A stretch of DNA of 64,000 nucleotides, taken from Rubinisphaera italica (lineage in GTDB: Bacteria; Planctomycetota; Planctomycetia; Planctomycetales; Planctomycetaceae). Shown here piece after piece: positions 27,597 through 35,855 of this stretch. The translations under genes and the position numbers were made by a program. Below the pieces are notes generated by a model. The model did no database searches, was not told the DNA's origin, and worked only from the letters and a program-made list of their open reading frames with translations. Numbering within the stretch: position 1 is the stretch's first letter; each line of letters starts with the position of its first letter. The stretch covers positions 1,886,728-1,950,727 of the forward strand of contig NZ_SJPG01000001.1 in assembly GCF_007859715.1 (NCBI RefSeq), given 5' to 3'.

Positions 27597-28031
27597 AGAG
27601 TTTACGATCGTCCGTCCTGCAAGACCATTTCTTTTTCAAACTCTCAACTTAGTCATGATCGGTATTGCCTCGACCCGGATTGGATCTTCCCGCTCGAATG
27701 CGGGATCGACTCATGGGAGACAGCGGGGTTACCACTTGCAATGCTCAATACGATGTCTGTGCATGACCTCGACAAGAAGCGAAAGTCCGAGAAGCAATTG
27801 ACGATTCTCGATTTCCGCACCGACAAAGAGTGGAACGAGGGTCACATCGAAGAAGCGATGCACATTAACGGCGGCACGTTACAAAATCGAGTCGAAGAAA
27901 TCTCCAAGGACAAACCGGTAGTGGTCGTCTGCGGATCAGGCTATCGTGCCTCGATTGCTTCCTCATTTCTTCAGAGGCAAGGCTTCGAGGCTGTCACTAA
28001 TGTGATTGGTGGGATGTCCGGGGCTGGTTAA
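27597..28031 (+). pseudogene. Rhodanese-domain fragment
   Basis: Without its own ribosome site. The frame reads GIDSWETAGLPLA (the end of one rhodanese unit), then a nearly complete second unit, with ILDFRTDKEWNEGHIEEA and the active-site loop VVCGSGYRAS carrying the catalytic Cys. It stops at GGMSGAG, where family members continue (W-x-AAGLP). The front is also missing, so this is a piece of a larger two-rhodanese protein, probably of the MBL-fold persulfide-dioxygenase type. Sulfur-transfer activity is unlikely in this form. Confidence 0.7.
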
Positions 28032-28185
28032 AGAAACGAAATCATCATGCCAAGCAACACAATTCGTATCAGCCCCTGTGATCAATGACTGTCCAGTTAT
28101 CGCGCACGGTTATTTAGATGGAATGCACGTTCGACTCCTGATAAAATGTCTGGTAGCCCAACTCTAACACCAAACTCGACGAACC

Positions 28186-28267
28186 ATGCGTTAGACCGAA
28201 GCAACGCGTGGCGCGTTCACCAATTGAAACCACATTGGCGGTACTCGGCCAACGCCGCCGTTAGCCG
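28186..28267 (+). repeat. Second attC-like imperfect palindrome
   Basis: GCGTT (28188-28192) and CCGA (28196-28199) pair with TCGG (28245-28248) and AACGC (28251-28255), with spacers of 3 and 2 bases. The site ends GCCGTTAGCCG. The complementary heptamer GGCTAAC is found at 28798-28804, right after the next gene, followed by AACAACG. The gene at 28281 is thus bracketed as a gene cassette would be. Confidence 0.45.
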
Positions 28268-28280
28268 ACTGAGAAAACCC

Positions 28281-28796
28281 ATGAACTTATCTCGACGAAC
28301 AGCGGTTATGGCGATTGGAAGTGCGATGGCTTGCCTCTCGCTTGATTCCTCCTGTGACGCGGATGACGAAACGAAGGCAGCGTCAGACGCATTTGCTGGT
28401 ATATGGTCATCACACTACCAGCAGACTTTCATTTATCTGATCATCCAACCACATCAGAAGGCCGTCTTCGCGCTATTGGATCAAGGGTACAGTTTCGGTG
28501 AAGTTCCTTGGGTACCAGCTAACAACGGAATCATCGTACGCGGTTTTCCAATGCTGCGACTTTGGAAAACAAAACAACCTGACTGGTGTAAGGTCCGAAT
28601 GCAAGCTGTGCCGCCTGAGGCGACGAATGACACGTTCGTCAAATTCCCACTCAATTTCTACATGACACGGCAAAAACAGAACCCGTTACCGCCAGCGCTC
28701 GCCCAACTGAAGATTCCCAAAGATTGGCTTGGCGCCGATCCACCATCGGACTTTGATGACATGGTCGGAAAACCACGAGAAGTCAATCCGAATTAA
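28281..28796 (+). CDS. Putative Tat-exported hypothetical protein
   Basis: 171 residues from the ATG at 28281; sequence before it in the same frame is the attC-like site and not coding. The N-terminus carries a twin-arginine motif (LSRRTAVMAIG) and a hydrophobic stretch ending near SSCDADD; the Cys could instead make it a lipoprotein. The mature part (FAGIWSSHYQQTFIYLIIQPHQKAVFALL ... VPWVPANNGIIVRGFPMLRLW) has no recognised family. Position between attC-like half sites suggests arrival as a cassette. Confidence 0.6.
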   Translation: MNLSRRTAVMAIGSAMACLSLDSSCDADDETKAASDAFAGIWSSHYQQTFIYLIIQPHQKAVFALLDQGYSFGEVPWVPANNGIIVRGFPMLRLWKTKQPDWCKVRMQAVPPEATNDTFVKFPLNFYMTRQKQNPLPPALAQLKIPKDWLGADPPSDFDDMVGKPREVNPN

Positions 28797-29049
28797 CGGC
28801 TAACAACAACGTGAACTCGAGTGACGATTCACACCCAATTTGAGATCAATGTCAACGCCGCCATCCGGTTCCCCTAAACGTTCTGCCGTATTTGGTCCTG
28901 TGCAGAAGGGCTCCTGCAAAAACAAAAAGGCAGCACAGCCGTCCAATTCCACCGAGCGATGAGAACGCGTTGCTCGGTCTTCGATCTGCCGGCTTCATCC
29001 TTCGCTGTCAGGAAAATTCCAAGACGTTGTAAGTGATCATCCGACTTGC

Positions 29050-29647
29050 TGGCTTCGCGCCTCAGGATCAGGAGTATCAGTCGTCAGACCACTTCGGAAT
29101 ATCCTCAAGGAAGAAGGAGTTTCAGCCGGGACCATATCGGACCTCAGACTCATGGTCAGAGTTCTTGAATCGACCTGGAGAAATATAGCGGGCCTGCGAC
29201 TTCTTTTCTGTCAAGTCGATGACCGCACGAGGGCTGCGGGATCTGTATATCATGGTGTTTTGAATCTTCTAACACGCGAGGCGATCGTGACCGAAGCGAC
29301 TTATCAGCCGAATTCGGCATGGGTGTGCACGCAAACGAAGAAGTTTGCCCATGAGACCCGCGGTCGGGAGAAGCATCCCCGAAACCGAATAGTAGCTGTG
29401 AGCGGTTTATCGAGACGATCAAGCTGAGTGCCTCCATAAGTTCATCGTGTTTGGCAAGAAGCATCTCGATTATCTGACGGACGAATTCACGCAGTATTAC
29501 AATACGAAAAGAAGCCATATGGAACGAGATCACCTGCCATCGATTCGGGAGGAGCCTGGTGAAGTGGAGACAATTTCCATCGATCAGATTGAGGTCAAGA
29601 AATATGTTGGAGGATTGATCAAGTCGTTCGAGCGGAAGGTGGCATGA
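29050..29647 (+). pseudogene. Integrase-type (rve) transposase remnant, copy 2
   Basis: Pieces of one protein in changing frames: RNILKEEGVSAG, CDFFSVKSMTARGLRDLYIMVF (followed by a stop), LTREAIVTEATYQPNSAWVC, TQTKKFAHETRGREK, then after a deletion FIETIKL and KKHLDYLTDEFTQYYNTKRSH, ending KSFERKVA at 29647. At least three frame changes and an internal deletion make it dead. It is the longest copy of this transposase in the window and matches the fragment at 9355. Confidence 0.85.
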
Positions 29648-29694
29648 GCAGTCAGGATATAAAGCTCGCCAATTCGATGTGCCGAGCTTTATCC

Positions 29695-29833
29695 CACTTC
29701 AATGCTCTCACCCCGCTTCACATAAACGAGATTCTCTACACCTAAGCCTCCAACTGTGAGCTGTTAGTACTCATCAACTTTGTTATTTTCTTTGTATCGA
29801 ATTCTGGATCACAGACAACATTTGTTGTACCGG
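29695..29833 (+). repeat. Tail A of the integrase-type element, copy 3
   Basis: Follows directly on the rve transposase stop. It holds CTCTCACCCCGCTTCA, GCCTCCAACTGTGAGCTG, ATTTTCTTTGTATCG, TTCTGGATCACAGA and the end ACATTTGTTGTACCGG. This copy, with its transposase still attached, shows that tail A is the natural 3' end of the rve element. Confidence 0.8.
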
Positions 29834-30105
29834 ATGGAAGAAGACAAAGTGAGAAAATGAACTTTATGGGAAGACCTTCACGGCATCGTCATATGCAGTC
29901 CCACAATATTGATTTCTGAAATCAAATAACACGGCCCGTCTGGATCCATGATGAAAGAATATCAAAAAACGAGACAAAGATTGTCCTAAGTGTTGCAGTC
30001 GTGTAAATTAAGCCACAATACGGACATGGACATTTAATCACACTGGTCATGCCGAGACTGGACATCGCGCTCACCACTAAAGTTTCGGCTCGTAATAGTA
30101 AATTG

Positions 30106-30714
30106 ATGATGACGAAACAAACATCCCTGACCATGCTCGATGGAATTCGTAAACAGGATGCCGATCAGTGGAATCGGTTTGTCCAACTCTTTGGTCCGAT
30201 CGTTTATGAATGGTGTCGTCGGAATGGCATTTCAGAGTATGACTCGGCCGATATTGTGCAGGAAGTGTTTCAGGTCGTCTCTGAGAAAATCCTTGAGTTT
30301 AGACGGGAGCAACCGGGAGACTCTTTTCATGGCTGGCTGTACGGGATTACTCGTTTTAAATGTCTCGATTATTTTCGTGCTCGGGGAAAACAGGTTGTTG
30401 CAACGGGCGGGACAACAGCCATGCGTCAGATCCATGAAACCCCAGATTTAGAGTTCCATGATTTTCCTGCGGCTGAAATCGATTCCATGAGAATGTGCTT
30501 GTTCCGCAGAGCTCTCGAACTGATCAAAACGGAATTTGAATCGAAAACCTGGCAGGCTTTCTGGAAAATCACCATCGAGGAAGCACATACCACTGATGTT
30601 TCAGAAGAACTCGGAATGACACCTGGCGCAATTCACAACGCAAAGTATAAGGTGTTGCGAAGATTAAGATCCGAGTTTGAGGGAATAATCCCATTTCCAG
30701 ATGATAAAAAATAG
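30106..30714 (+). CDS. ECF-type RNA polymerase sigma factor (second)
   Basis: 202 residues from the ATG at 30106 (the frame extends to 30049 but without conserved sequence). Region 2 reads WNRFVQLFGPIVYEWCRRNGI, YDSADIVQEVFQVVSEKI and FHGWLYGITRFKCLDYFRARG. Region 4 reads KTWQAFWKITIEEAHTTDVSEELGMTPGAIHNAKYKVLRRLRSEF. It is related to the sigma factor at 18973 but clearly distinct. It precedes a kinase gene in the same direction; the 172-base gap between them holds the 110 bp repeat, which may have been inserted into a once tighter operon. Confidence 0.92.
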   Translation: MMTKQTSLTMLDGIRKQDADQWNRFVQLFGPIVYEWCRRNGISEYDSADIVQEVFQVVSEKILEFRREQPGDSFHGWLYGITRFKCLDYFRARGKQVVATGGTTAMRQIHETPDLEFHDFPAAEIDSMRMCLFRRALELIKTEFESKTWQAFWKITIEEAHTTDVSEELGMTPGAIHNAKYKVLRRLRSEFEGIIPFPDDKK

Positions 30715-30737
30715 TGTGAGTGCTTTTCGATGTACTC

Positions 30738-30844
30738 TTAGACCAATTTCAAATGGTCTCTGCAGTCGCTTGGAAGCCAGTATCCGAAACACACAATAAT
30801 TGCTCTATGCGAACGCAGCAGTTGATTTATGAATATGCTCTGGA
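30738..30844 (+). repeat. Dispersed ~110 bp repeat, copy 2
   Basis: Matches 1303-1412: TTAGACC start, ACCAATTTC-AAATGGT near-palindrome, CTGCAGTCGC, and a GAATATGCTCT end. It lies between the second sigma gene and its kinase, 43 bases before the kinase ATG. Confidence 0.55.
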
Positions 30845-30886
30845 AACTGAATCAGTTTCATTAGTTATTTTCAGTAAGAACTATTC

Positions 30887-33478
30887 ATGACTATGACATC
30901 CTGCCCGCGATTTGAGGAATTGAGCGGATTCTGCAACGGAACGCTAGATAACCTCAGAGCGAGTAAGATTGCAGATCACATTGATCAATGCAACGAATGC
31001 TGCGAAACCTTGTCGGGAATGAACCATCTAACCCCTCAACCATTCTCATTAAGAGACCATCAAACTGAAAACCTACTCTTTATCGATGAGTCGGCCTACC
31101 GTCGAATCGAATCGGTGATCAGTGATTGGATCCTGAATGAACGTCAGAAAAAGAATCTGCGAGGAAAGGAATTTCAACCAGGAGCGGAAATAGGTGCGTA
31201 TCGAATCGAAGGACTTCTGGGACAGGGAGGGATGGGGTTTGTCTATCGGGCTTTACATACTCACTTGAACAAGCCTGTTGCTCTTAAAGTACTCCCAGCC
31301 GAACAGGCATCGAACCCTGATCTGATTCGTCGCTTTGAACGCGAAATGCACTCCGTCGGCTCTATTGTGCATCCCAATATTGTTAGCGGATTTGATGCTG
31401 GAGTCCATGAAGGTATTTATTTCCTGGCGATGGAATTGATCGAGGGTTTAACACTCTCCGATATCCTGCGGCGTCACGGGCCAATACCCGTTGCCTTGGC
31501 TTGTGAAATCATTCGACAAACAGCAATTGGCCTCGATTATGTCCATAAACAAGGAATGTTACATCGGGACCTGAAACCTTCCAATCTGATGCTATTACGC
31601 TCCGATAATGGAGAAATGGTTGTCAAAATCCTCGATCTAGGCCTGGCAAGATTAAGCAGTATCCACCAGGAAATAGAGGAGATTACTTCTGCAGGATTGA
31701 TTGTAGGAACTCTGGAGTACATGGCTCCAGAACAGGCTGATAACTTAAAGGATGTTGATGCCCGTTCTGATATCTACTCGTTGGGTGCCACCTTTTACTG
31801 TCTGCTGACCGGTTTTGCTCCACTGTCTGTCGAGCAATATCCGACCCCCATAAAAATATTAAAAGCTCTGACGATCACGAAGCCGGATCCGATCGGAAAA
31901 AGAGTAACACTTCGCAGAAAATTAGGTCACCTTATCGATAGCATGTTGGAAAAAGATCCTGCTAATCGTCCTTCCTCTGCCCTGGAAATTGCTAATCAAC
32001 TATCGCTTTATGTCAAGAATGTGGATCTTGAAAGTTTATTGCTGAACTCATCGACAACAACGGTTGTTGGAGCCGATTCCAATACAGTTTTACTTTCTCA
32101 GGATGATTCCCTCCCCAAAAGTTTATCTGTTCCGAAATCTACTGTTCAGACGAGTGGAAACTCTTCATTTCATTTTTCACGTTTATTCTTCCTGGCCACT
32201 CTGCCATTAGGTCTTTTGCTCGCGGTGGGTATCTTCTGGCTCAAAACAGACGGTGGTTATCTGAAAATAGAAGCTCCGGAAGGCGTTGATGTCACTGTCG
32301 AGGTCATCAAAGATGGGCAATTCTTCGAATCGATTGAAGTTGGTCAGGCTCGCGATGCGATCTGGTATCGATCTGGAAATTATGAAGTCCGACTTCCCTC
32401 GTCGGAGCAACAGATATTGCAGATCAGAGGCAATGTTTTTCAACTCAAATACCAGAATGATCAAACAGTAACGATTACGAAAATTTCAGAAGCAGACTCT
32501 GTAAAGAATCCATCTTTGGAAATGCCAGAGAATGTGCCTCCAACAGTGCGACCCAATGAGAACGATTCGAAGTTGTCCATGAACACTCCGGAAATCTCAC
32601 GATTTCAGATGTCTTCATCTGAAGCAGCCAGCAAACAACAGCAATGGGCAGATCACGCAAACCTGCCGGTGACGAAAACGATCACGCTTCCCGGTGGAAC
32701 AACCATGGATTTTCAGCTGATTCCCCCTGGAGAATTTCTGATGGGATCGACAGAAGCGGAACTGGAAAAATTTCGCACACAGTCAGAAACTTATGATGAT
32801 GGATGGGGCTTGAGTCATCTGAAAACCGAAAGTCCACAACATCGCGTACAGATTTCAAAGCCTTTTTATATGAGTCGTTATGAAATGACACGAGCACAAT
32901 GGAAGAGTGTGACAGGTAACGACCATGTCAATCGAAGTTATCATCAGGGCGATCCCAGCATCATGCCAGTCGTTGAGATTTCATGGCATGATTGTCAGAG
33001 AATGATCGAATCATTAAATGAACAATTCAAAGACCCTGCCTTTGAATTTGCATTGCCGACCGAAGCTCAGTGGGAGTACGCCTGTCGGGCTGGTACAACC
33101 TCTCCGTTTTACTTTGGCACACTTGAAGAAGTATTGCAGAATAAATTCTGGTACTTTGAAAATCAGAATCGAAAAGAACAACCGGTTGGCTTGCTCTCAC
33201 CAAATGCATGGGGCTTGCATGACATGCACGGAAATGTTCATGAATGGGTGTTTGATCGCGGTGCGAAATCCTATCCTAATGTCAGTGTAGAAATTAATCC
33301 CACAGGCCCTGCCGAAAAGTTTCATCGAAATGATGTCCGAGTCATGAGAGGAGGCTCCGTCTGGGATCCTCCCACAGCATGCCGCTCCGCGTTAAGAGGT
33401 TGCCGTCCGCCTGAGTATGTTTTTCATGCACTGGGGGTGAGGCCTGTCATGTTATTGACAACAAAGAATACAGATTAA
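30887..33478 (+). CDS. Zinc-finger / Ser-Thr protein kinase / SUMF1 (FGE-like) fusion
   Basis: 863 residues. N-terminal H-x3-C-x2-C zinc motif (H31, C35, C38). Kinase domain ~105-375 with GQGGMGFVY, VALK (K134), HRDLKPSN (D228), a DLG in place of DFG (250-252) and APEQ. One membrane helix lies at ~432-452, followed by a short exported segment with the DGGYLKIEAPEGVDVTVE motif typical of planctomycete kinases. The C-terminal ~605-860 is a sulfatase-modifying-factor (SUMF1/FGE) domain: PPGEFLMGS, PQHRVQISKPFYMSRYEMT, LPTEAQWEYACRAGT, HGNVHEWVFD and VMRGGSVWDPP. In true FGE this domain makes formylglycine; in kinase fusions it is usually a C-type-lectin-like binding module, and the FGE active-site cysteines are not evident here. 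Confidence 0.92.
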   Translation: MTMTSCPRFEELSGFCNGTLDNLRASKIADHIDQCNECCETLSGMNHLTPQPFSLRDHQTENLLFIDESAYRRIESVISDWILNERQKKNLRGKEFQPGAEIGAYRIEGLLGQGGMGFVYRALHTHLNKPVALKVLPAEQASNPDLIRRFEREMHSVGSIVHPNIVSGFDAGVHEGIYFLAMELIEGLTLSDILRRHGPIPVALACEIIRQTAIGLDYVHKQGMLHRDLKPSNLMLLRSDNGEMVVKILDLGLARLSSIHQEIEEITSAGLIVGTLEYMAPEQADNLKDVDARSDIYSLGATFYCLLTGFAPLSVEQYPTPIKILKALTITKPDPIGKRVTLRRKLGHLIDSMLEKDPANRPSSALEIANQLSLYVKNVDLESLLLNSSTTTVVGADSNTVLLSQDDSLPKSLSVPKSTVQTSGNSSFHFSRLFFLATLPLGLLLAVGIFWLKTDGGYLKIEAPEGVDVTVEVIKDGQFFESIEVGQARDAIWYRSGNYEVRLPSSEQQILQIRGNVFQLKYQNDQTVTITKISEADSVKNPSLEMPENVPPTVRPNENDSKLSMNTPEISRFQMSSSEAASKQQQWADHANLPVTKTITLPGGTTMDFQLIPPGEFLMGSTEAELEKFRTQSETYDDGWGLSHLKTESPQHRVQISKPFYMSRYEMTRAQWKSVTGNDHVNRSYHQGDPSIMPVVEISWHDCQRMIESLNEQFKDPAFEFALPTEAQWEYACRAGTTSPFYFGTLEEVLQNKFWYFENQNRKEQPVGLLSPNAWGLHDMHGNVHEWVFDRGAKSYPNVSVEINPTGPAEKFHRNDVRVMRGGSVWDPPTACRSALRGCRPPEYVFHALGVRPVMLLTTKNTD

Positions 33479-33481
33479 AAC

Positions 33482-33740
33482 GACGCGCCAAGAACGTCAG
33501 AAGCTCATTAAGCTGAGCAAGGGAATCGTGCGAGGATTTGGTCGCAATCGAGTGTTAGTATCGAAATTGAATGAAGGATCGCGGATTTCGAAAGAGCAGG
33601 GAACTGAAATACTGGACTGACACGCTGAAGGCTGCAGAGGATTGAATTACCAGTCACGATCAAAATGATAAATCCTCGCGGTGTCGGGAACTCGGATAGA
33701 AAATATAAGAATCCTGTGAAAAAAGCAAGGTTCTAAACTT
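33482..33740 (+). repeat. Tail B with a scrap of rve2 transposase, copy 2
   Basis: Begins with a decayed end of the rve2 transposase (CEDLVAIEC before the TAG at ~33558), then the B tail: GAATGAAGGATCGCGGATTTC, GCAGAGGATTGAATTACCAG, GTCGGGAACTCGGATAGAAA. The right boundary is diverged. Confidence 0.65.
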
Positions 33741-34240
33741 CGGCCCCGTCGCCCCTCGCTTTGCCGTCACCGTTCACCTGAAACTATATCGCCACCCCGC
33801 ACAACAATCCAGAAAAACACCTGCGAGCCACCTCGCCAAAGCCCACCGATGCCCAAACTCCATCCCTAAATCCAGGCTAAAAGAGTCGCTTGTTTTGGGA
33901 CTTGCTATTGTTGAACCAACAATCTCTTGCTTCAAATGCACTAAATTCTCAGTTACGCAGCCTTCAACCGTAAGCTGGCTGGACTTCCCGCTAATGTTCG
34001 ACTTGAAAATCTAGCCATGTCGACTTTCGGATGACTTATTACCAATTGCTCTGAAATTGGTGTGAGACCACAACGATGAGTTGTTGTGGACTTTGTTTAG
34101 GGCCGGAATATCGGCCCGGAAGTGTACAGGTAAGAATTTATTGAAGGGGAGTGAAGATGAATCTGTTTACGTAGATGAAAAAAACTGGTCTCGAATGGAA
34201 AATGTGATCGAAACCGCCAAGACCATAGATTCGGATTCAC
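33741..34240. other. Intergenic stretch with a G+C-rich segment and a scrap of tail A
   Basis: Bases ~33745-33870 are unusually C-rich compared with the flanks and unlike anything else in the window. At 33960 the first 20 bases of tail A occur (CCTTCAACCGTAAGCTGG) and then similarity stops. No gene was recognised. Confidence 0.4.
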
Positions 34241-34625
34241 CCTTTGATATCGATGAAAGAGTTGCTTGGATTGGAATTTATGATTTTCCTATTGCTGGGG
34301 AATTACACTCACTCTTTCTTACAGGAGGACCACCATGGTCCTTCTCGATATCGATCAACATTCACGACAAACGGCACAACAGCAACGTCTAAAAACAAAT
34401 CGAGCTCTGAGTTGCCAGAGGTGCGAGGATCTGATCGTGATCGAGTGTTAGTATCGAAATTGAATGAAGGAGCACGGATTACGAAACAGCGGGAGGCTGA
34501 TATTCGCGACCGACACTCTGAAGACTGCAGACGATTGAGTGACCAGTCACGAGCAGAATGTTAAATTCTCGACGTGTCGGGAACTCGGATAGAAAATATT
34601 AGAATGTCATGATAGACAGCACGGC
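34241..34625 (+). mobile_element. Composite deletion derivative, copy c3 (IS110-type head joined to tail B)
   Basis: Full leader hairpin, AGGAGG, then MVLLDIDQHSRQ in the frame of the IS110-type transposase, joined at GACAA directly to the C-terminus of the rve2 transposase (TAQQQRLKTN ... CEDLIVIEC) and tail B. Both parents carry CACGACAA at the joining point, so the junction could be due to microhomology. Length 385 bp, left and right boundaries both clear. Confidence 0.78.
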
Positions 34626-34912
34626 GGAGCCATTCATCTCTGACCATGCCCAGAGGATGTGGATTTATCCTTTCAACTAAATTTCAAAAAAACAAAAAAA
34701 TGTCGTAGGTTACTCACTGAGCGAGCGTATTCCCTACAGGAGACATTGGATGGCTCAGAATATTAATGCGGTTATCAAAGTTCATGAGATAACTTAAGTA
34801 TCAGCCTTTCGTTTTCGTTGTTTTCAGCCCAAAACTGAGCCTAAAAACGAATTAAGACAACTCAAAACACACGTAAGATCGAATAGAATATTCTTAACTA
34901 ACTAATCACAAC

Positions 34913-34931
34913 GCATTTAATGTCTAAATGC
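34913..34931. promoter_or_regulatory. Palindrome upstream of a CAP gene
   Basis: GCATTTA and TAAATGC are exact complements around a 5-base spacer, centred about 45 bases before the CAP start codon. The region 34626-34966 is A+T-rich and holds no gene, so it is the promoter zone of the CAP gene group that follows. The palindrome may be an operator. No consensus sigma-70 boxes were convincing, which would fit an ECF-type promoter. Confidence 0.35.
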
Positions 34932-34966
34932 AGTCTTTCTGTATGAAAATTTAATCGGAGCTGAAA

Positions 34967-35728
34967 ATGAAATCGTTAATGAATTCCCTGGCGACCCTGA
35001 TCACTTTAAATTCGATCGCCTTACTTACCATGACCTGTAATGTGCAGCCTGTTTCAGCGGCAGAAAATGTCACGGGACTGAATATGACAGGTGTCGCGGT
35101 GTTCAACGAAACCAGTCAGATTGGCACTATTACCCAGAAAGGTCCCATGAAATGGGAGTGGCATGAAACCAAAGACGGCCAAGACAAACGCTACTCCTGG
35201 ACTGAAGAGCGACGTACGGCAACTTCAGTATTTCTAAATGATGGTAATAGCATTATTGAGTTGAATATCCCCAAACAAGGGGTCTTTGGCAGCAACCGGA
35301 ATTTTACAACAGGCGATAAGTACTGGGTGCTGAAGAATTTCGTTGCAAGTGAGGAAAACTCTGAGGAGAAGATGATTGATTTGGTAAATCAATTGCGCAG
35401 GAGCAAAGGGCTGTCTGTCTTAACCCAAAACGAAAAACTCATGCAGGCATCTCGCAATTGGTCAAAATATCTGATTGAAAATAATACTTTTGCGCATGTG
35501 GTTGGGGAATCAACACCTGGAAGTCGTGCCACTGCAGCTGGATATACGGGCTTTGTCCGGATGGAAAATCTGGCTGGAGGTGGTGATGCACAGAATGCTT
35601 TCGAACTGTTGAAGAAATCTCCACTCCACTATGAAAACATGATCATTCCCGAACTTAAAGAAATTGGAGTGGGTGAATATTCCGCAAACGGGAAACGGTA
35701 TTGGACGATGATGGGTGGAACACGATAG
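34967..35728 (+). CDS. Secreted CAP (YkwD-type) protein
   Basis: 253 residues, GGAGCTGAAA before the ATG. Signal peptide to PVSAAE. Residues ~30-120 form a small beta domain (VTGLNMTGVAVFN ... GPMKWEWHETKDGQDKRY ... TSVFLNDGNSIIEL), which also occurs in the gene at 35856. The CAP domain (~130-253) reads MIDLVNQLRRSKGLSVL, NWSKYLIENNTFAH, RMENLAGGG, SPLHYENMI and YWTMMGG. The second His is in SPLHYEN rather than SPGH. First of four plus-strand CAP genes in a row. Confidence 0.87.
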   Translation: MKSLMNSLATLITLNSIALLTMTCNVQPVSAAENVTGLNMTGVAVFNETSQIGTITQKGPMKWEWHETKDGQDKRYSWTEERRTATSVFLNDGNSIIELNIPKQGVFGSNRNFTTGDKYWVLKNFVASEENSEEKMIDLVNQLRRSKGLSVLTQNEKLMQASRNWSKYLIENNTFAHVVGESTPGSRATAAGYTGFVRMENLAGGGDAQNAFELLKKSPLHYENMIIPELKEIGVGEYSANGKRYWTMMGGTR

Positions 35729-35855
35729 TAGCTTGATCGAACTGATAAGTGTAGGCAGAAGAGTATTTGATCGCGTTGCGACAAGATGAAACTACCCTGC
35801 GGTTTCTGACTTTAATAGACATCCACCAGTCGTTCAGTTCAACGAGGAATAATTC

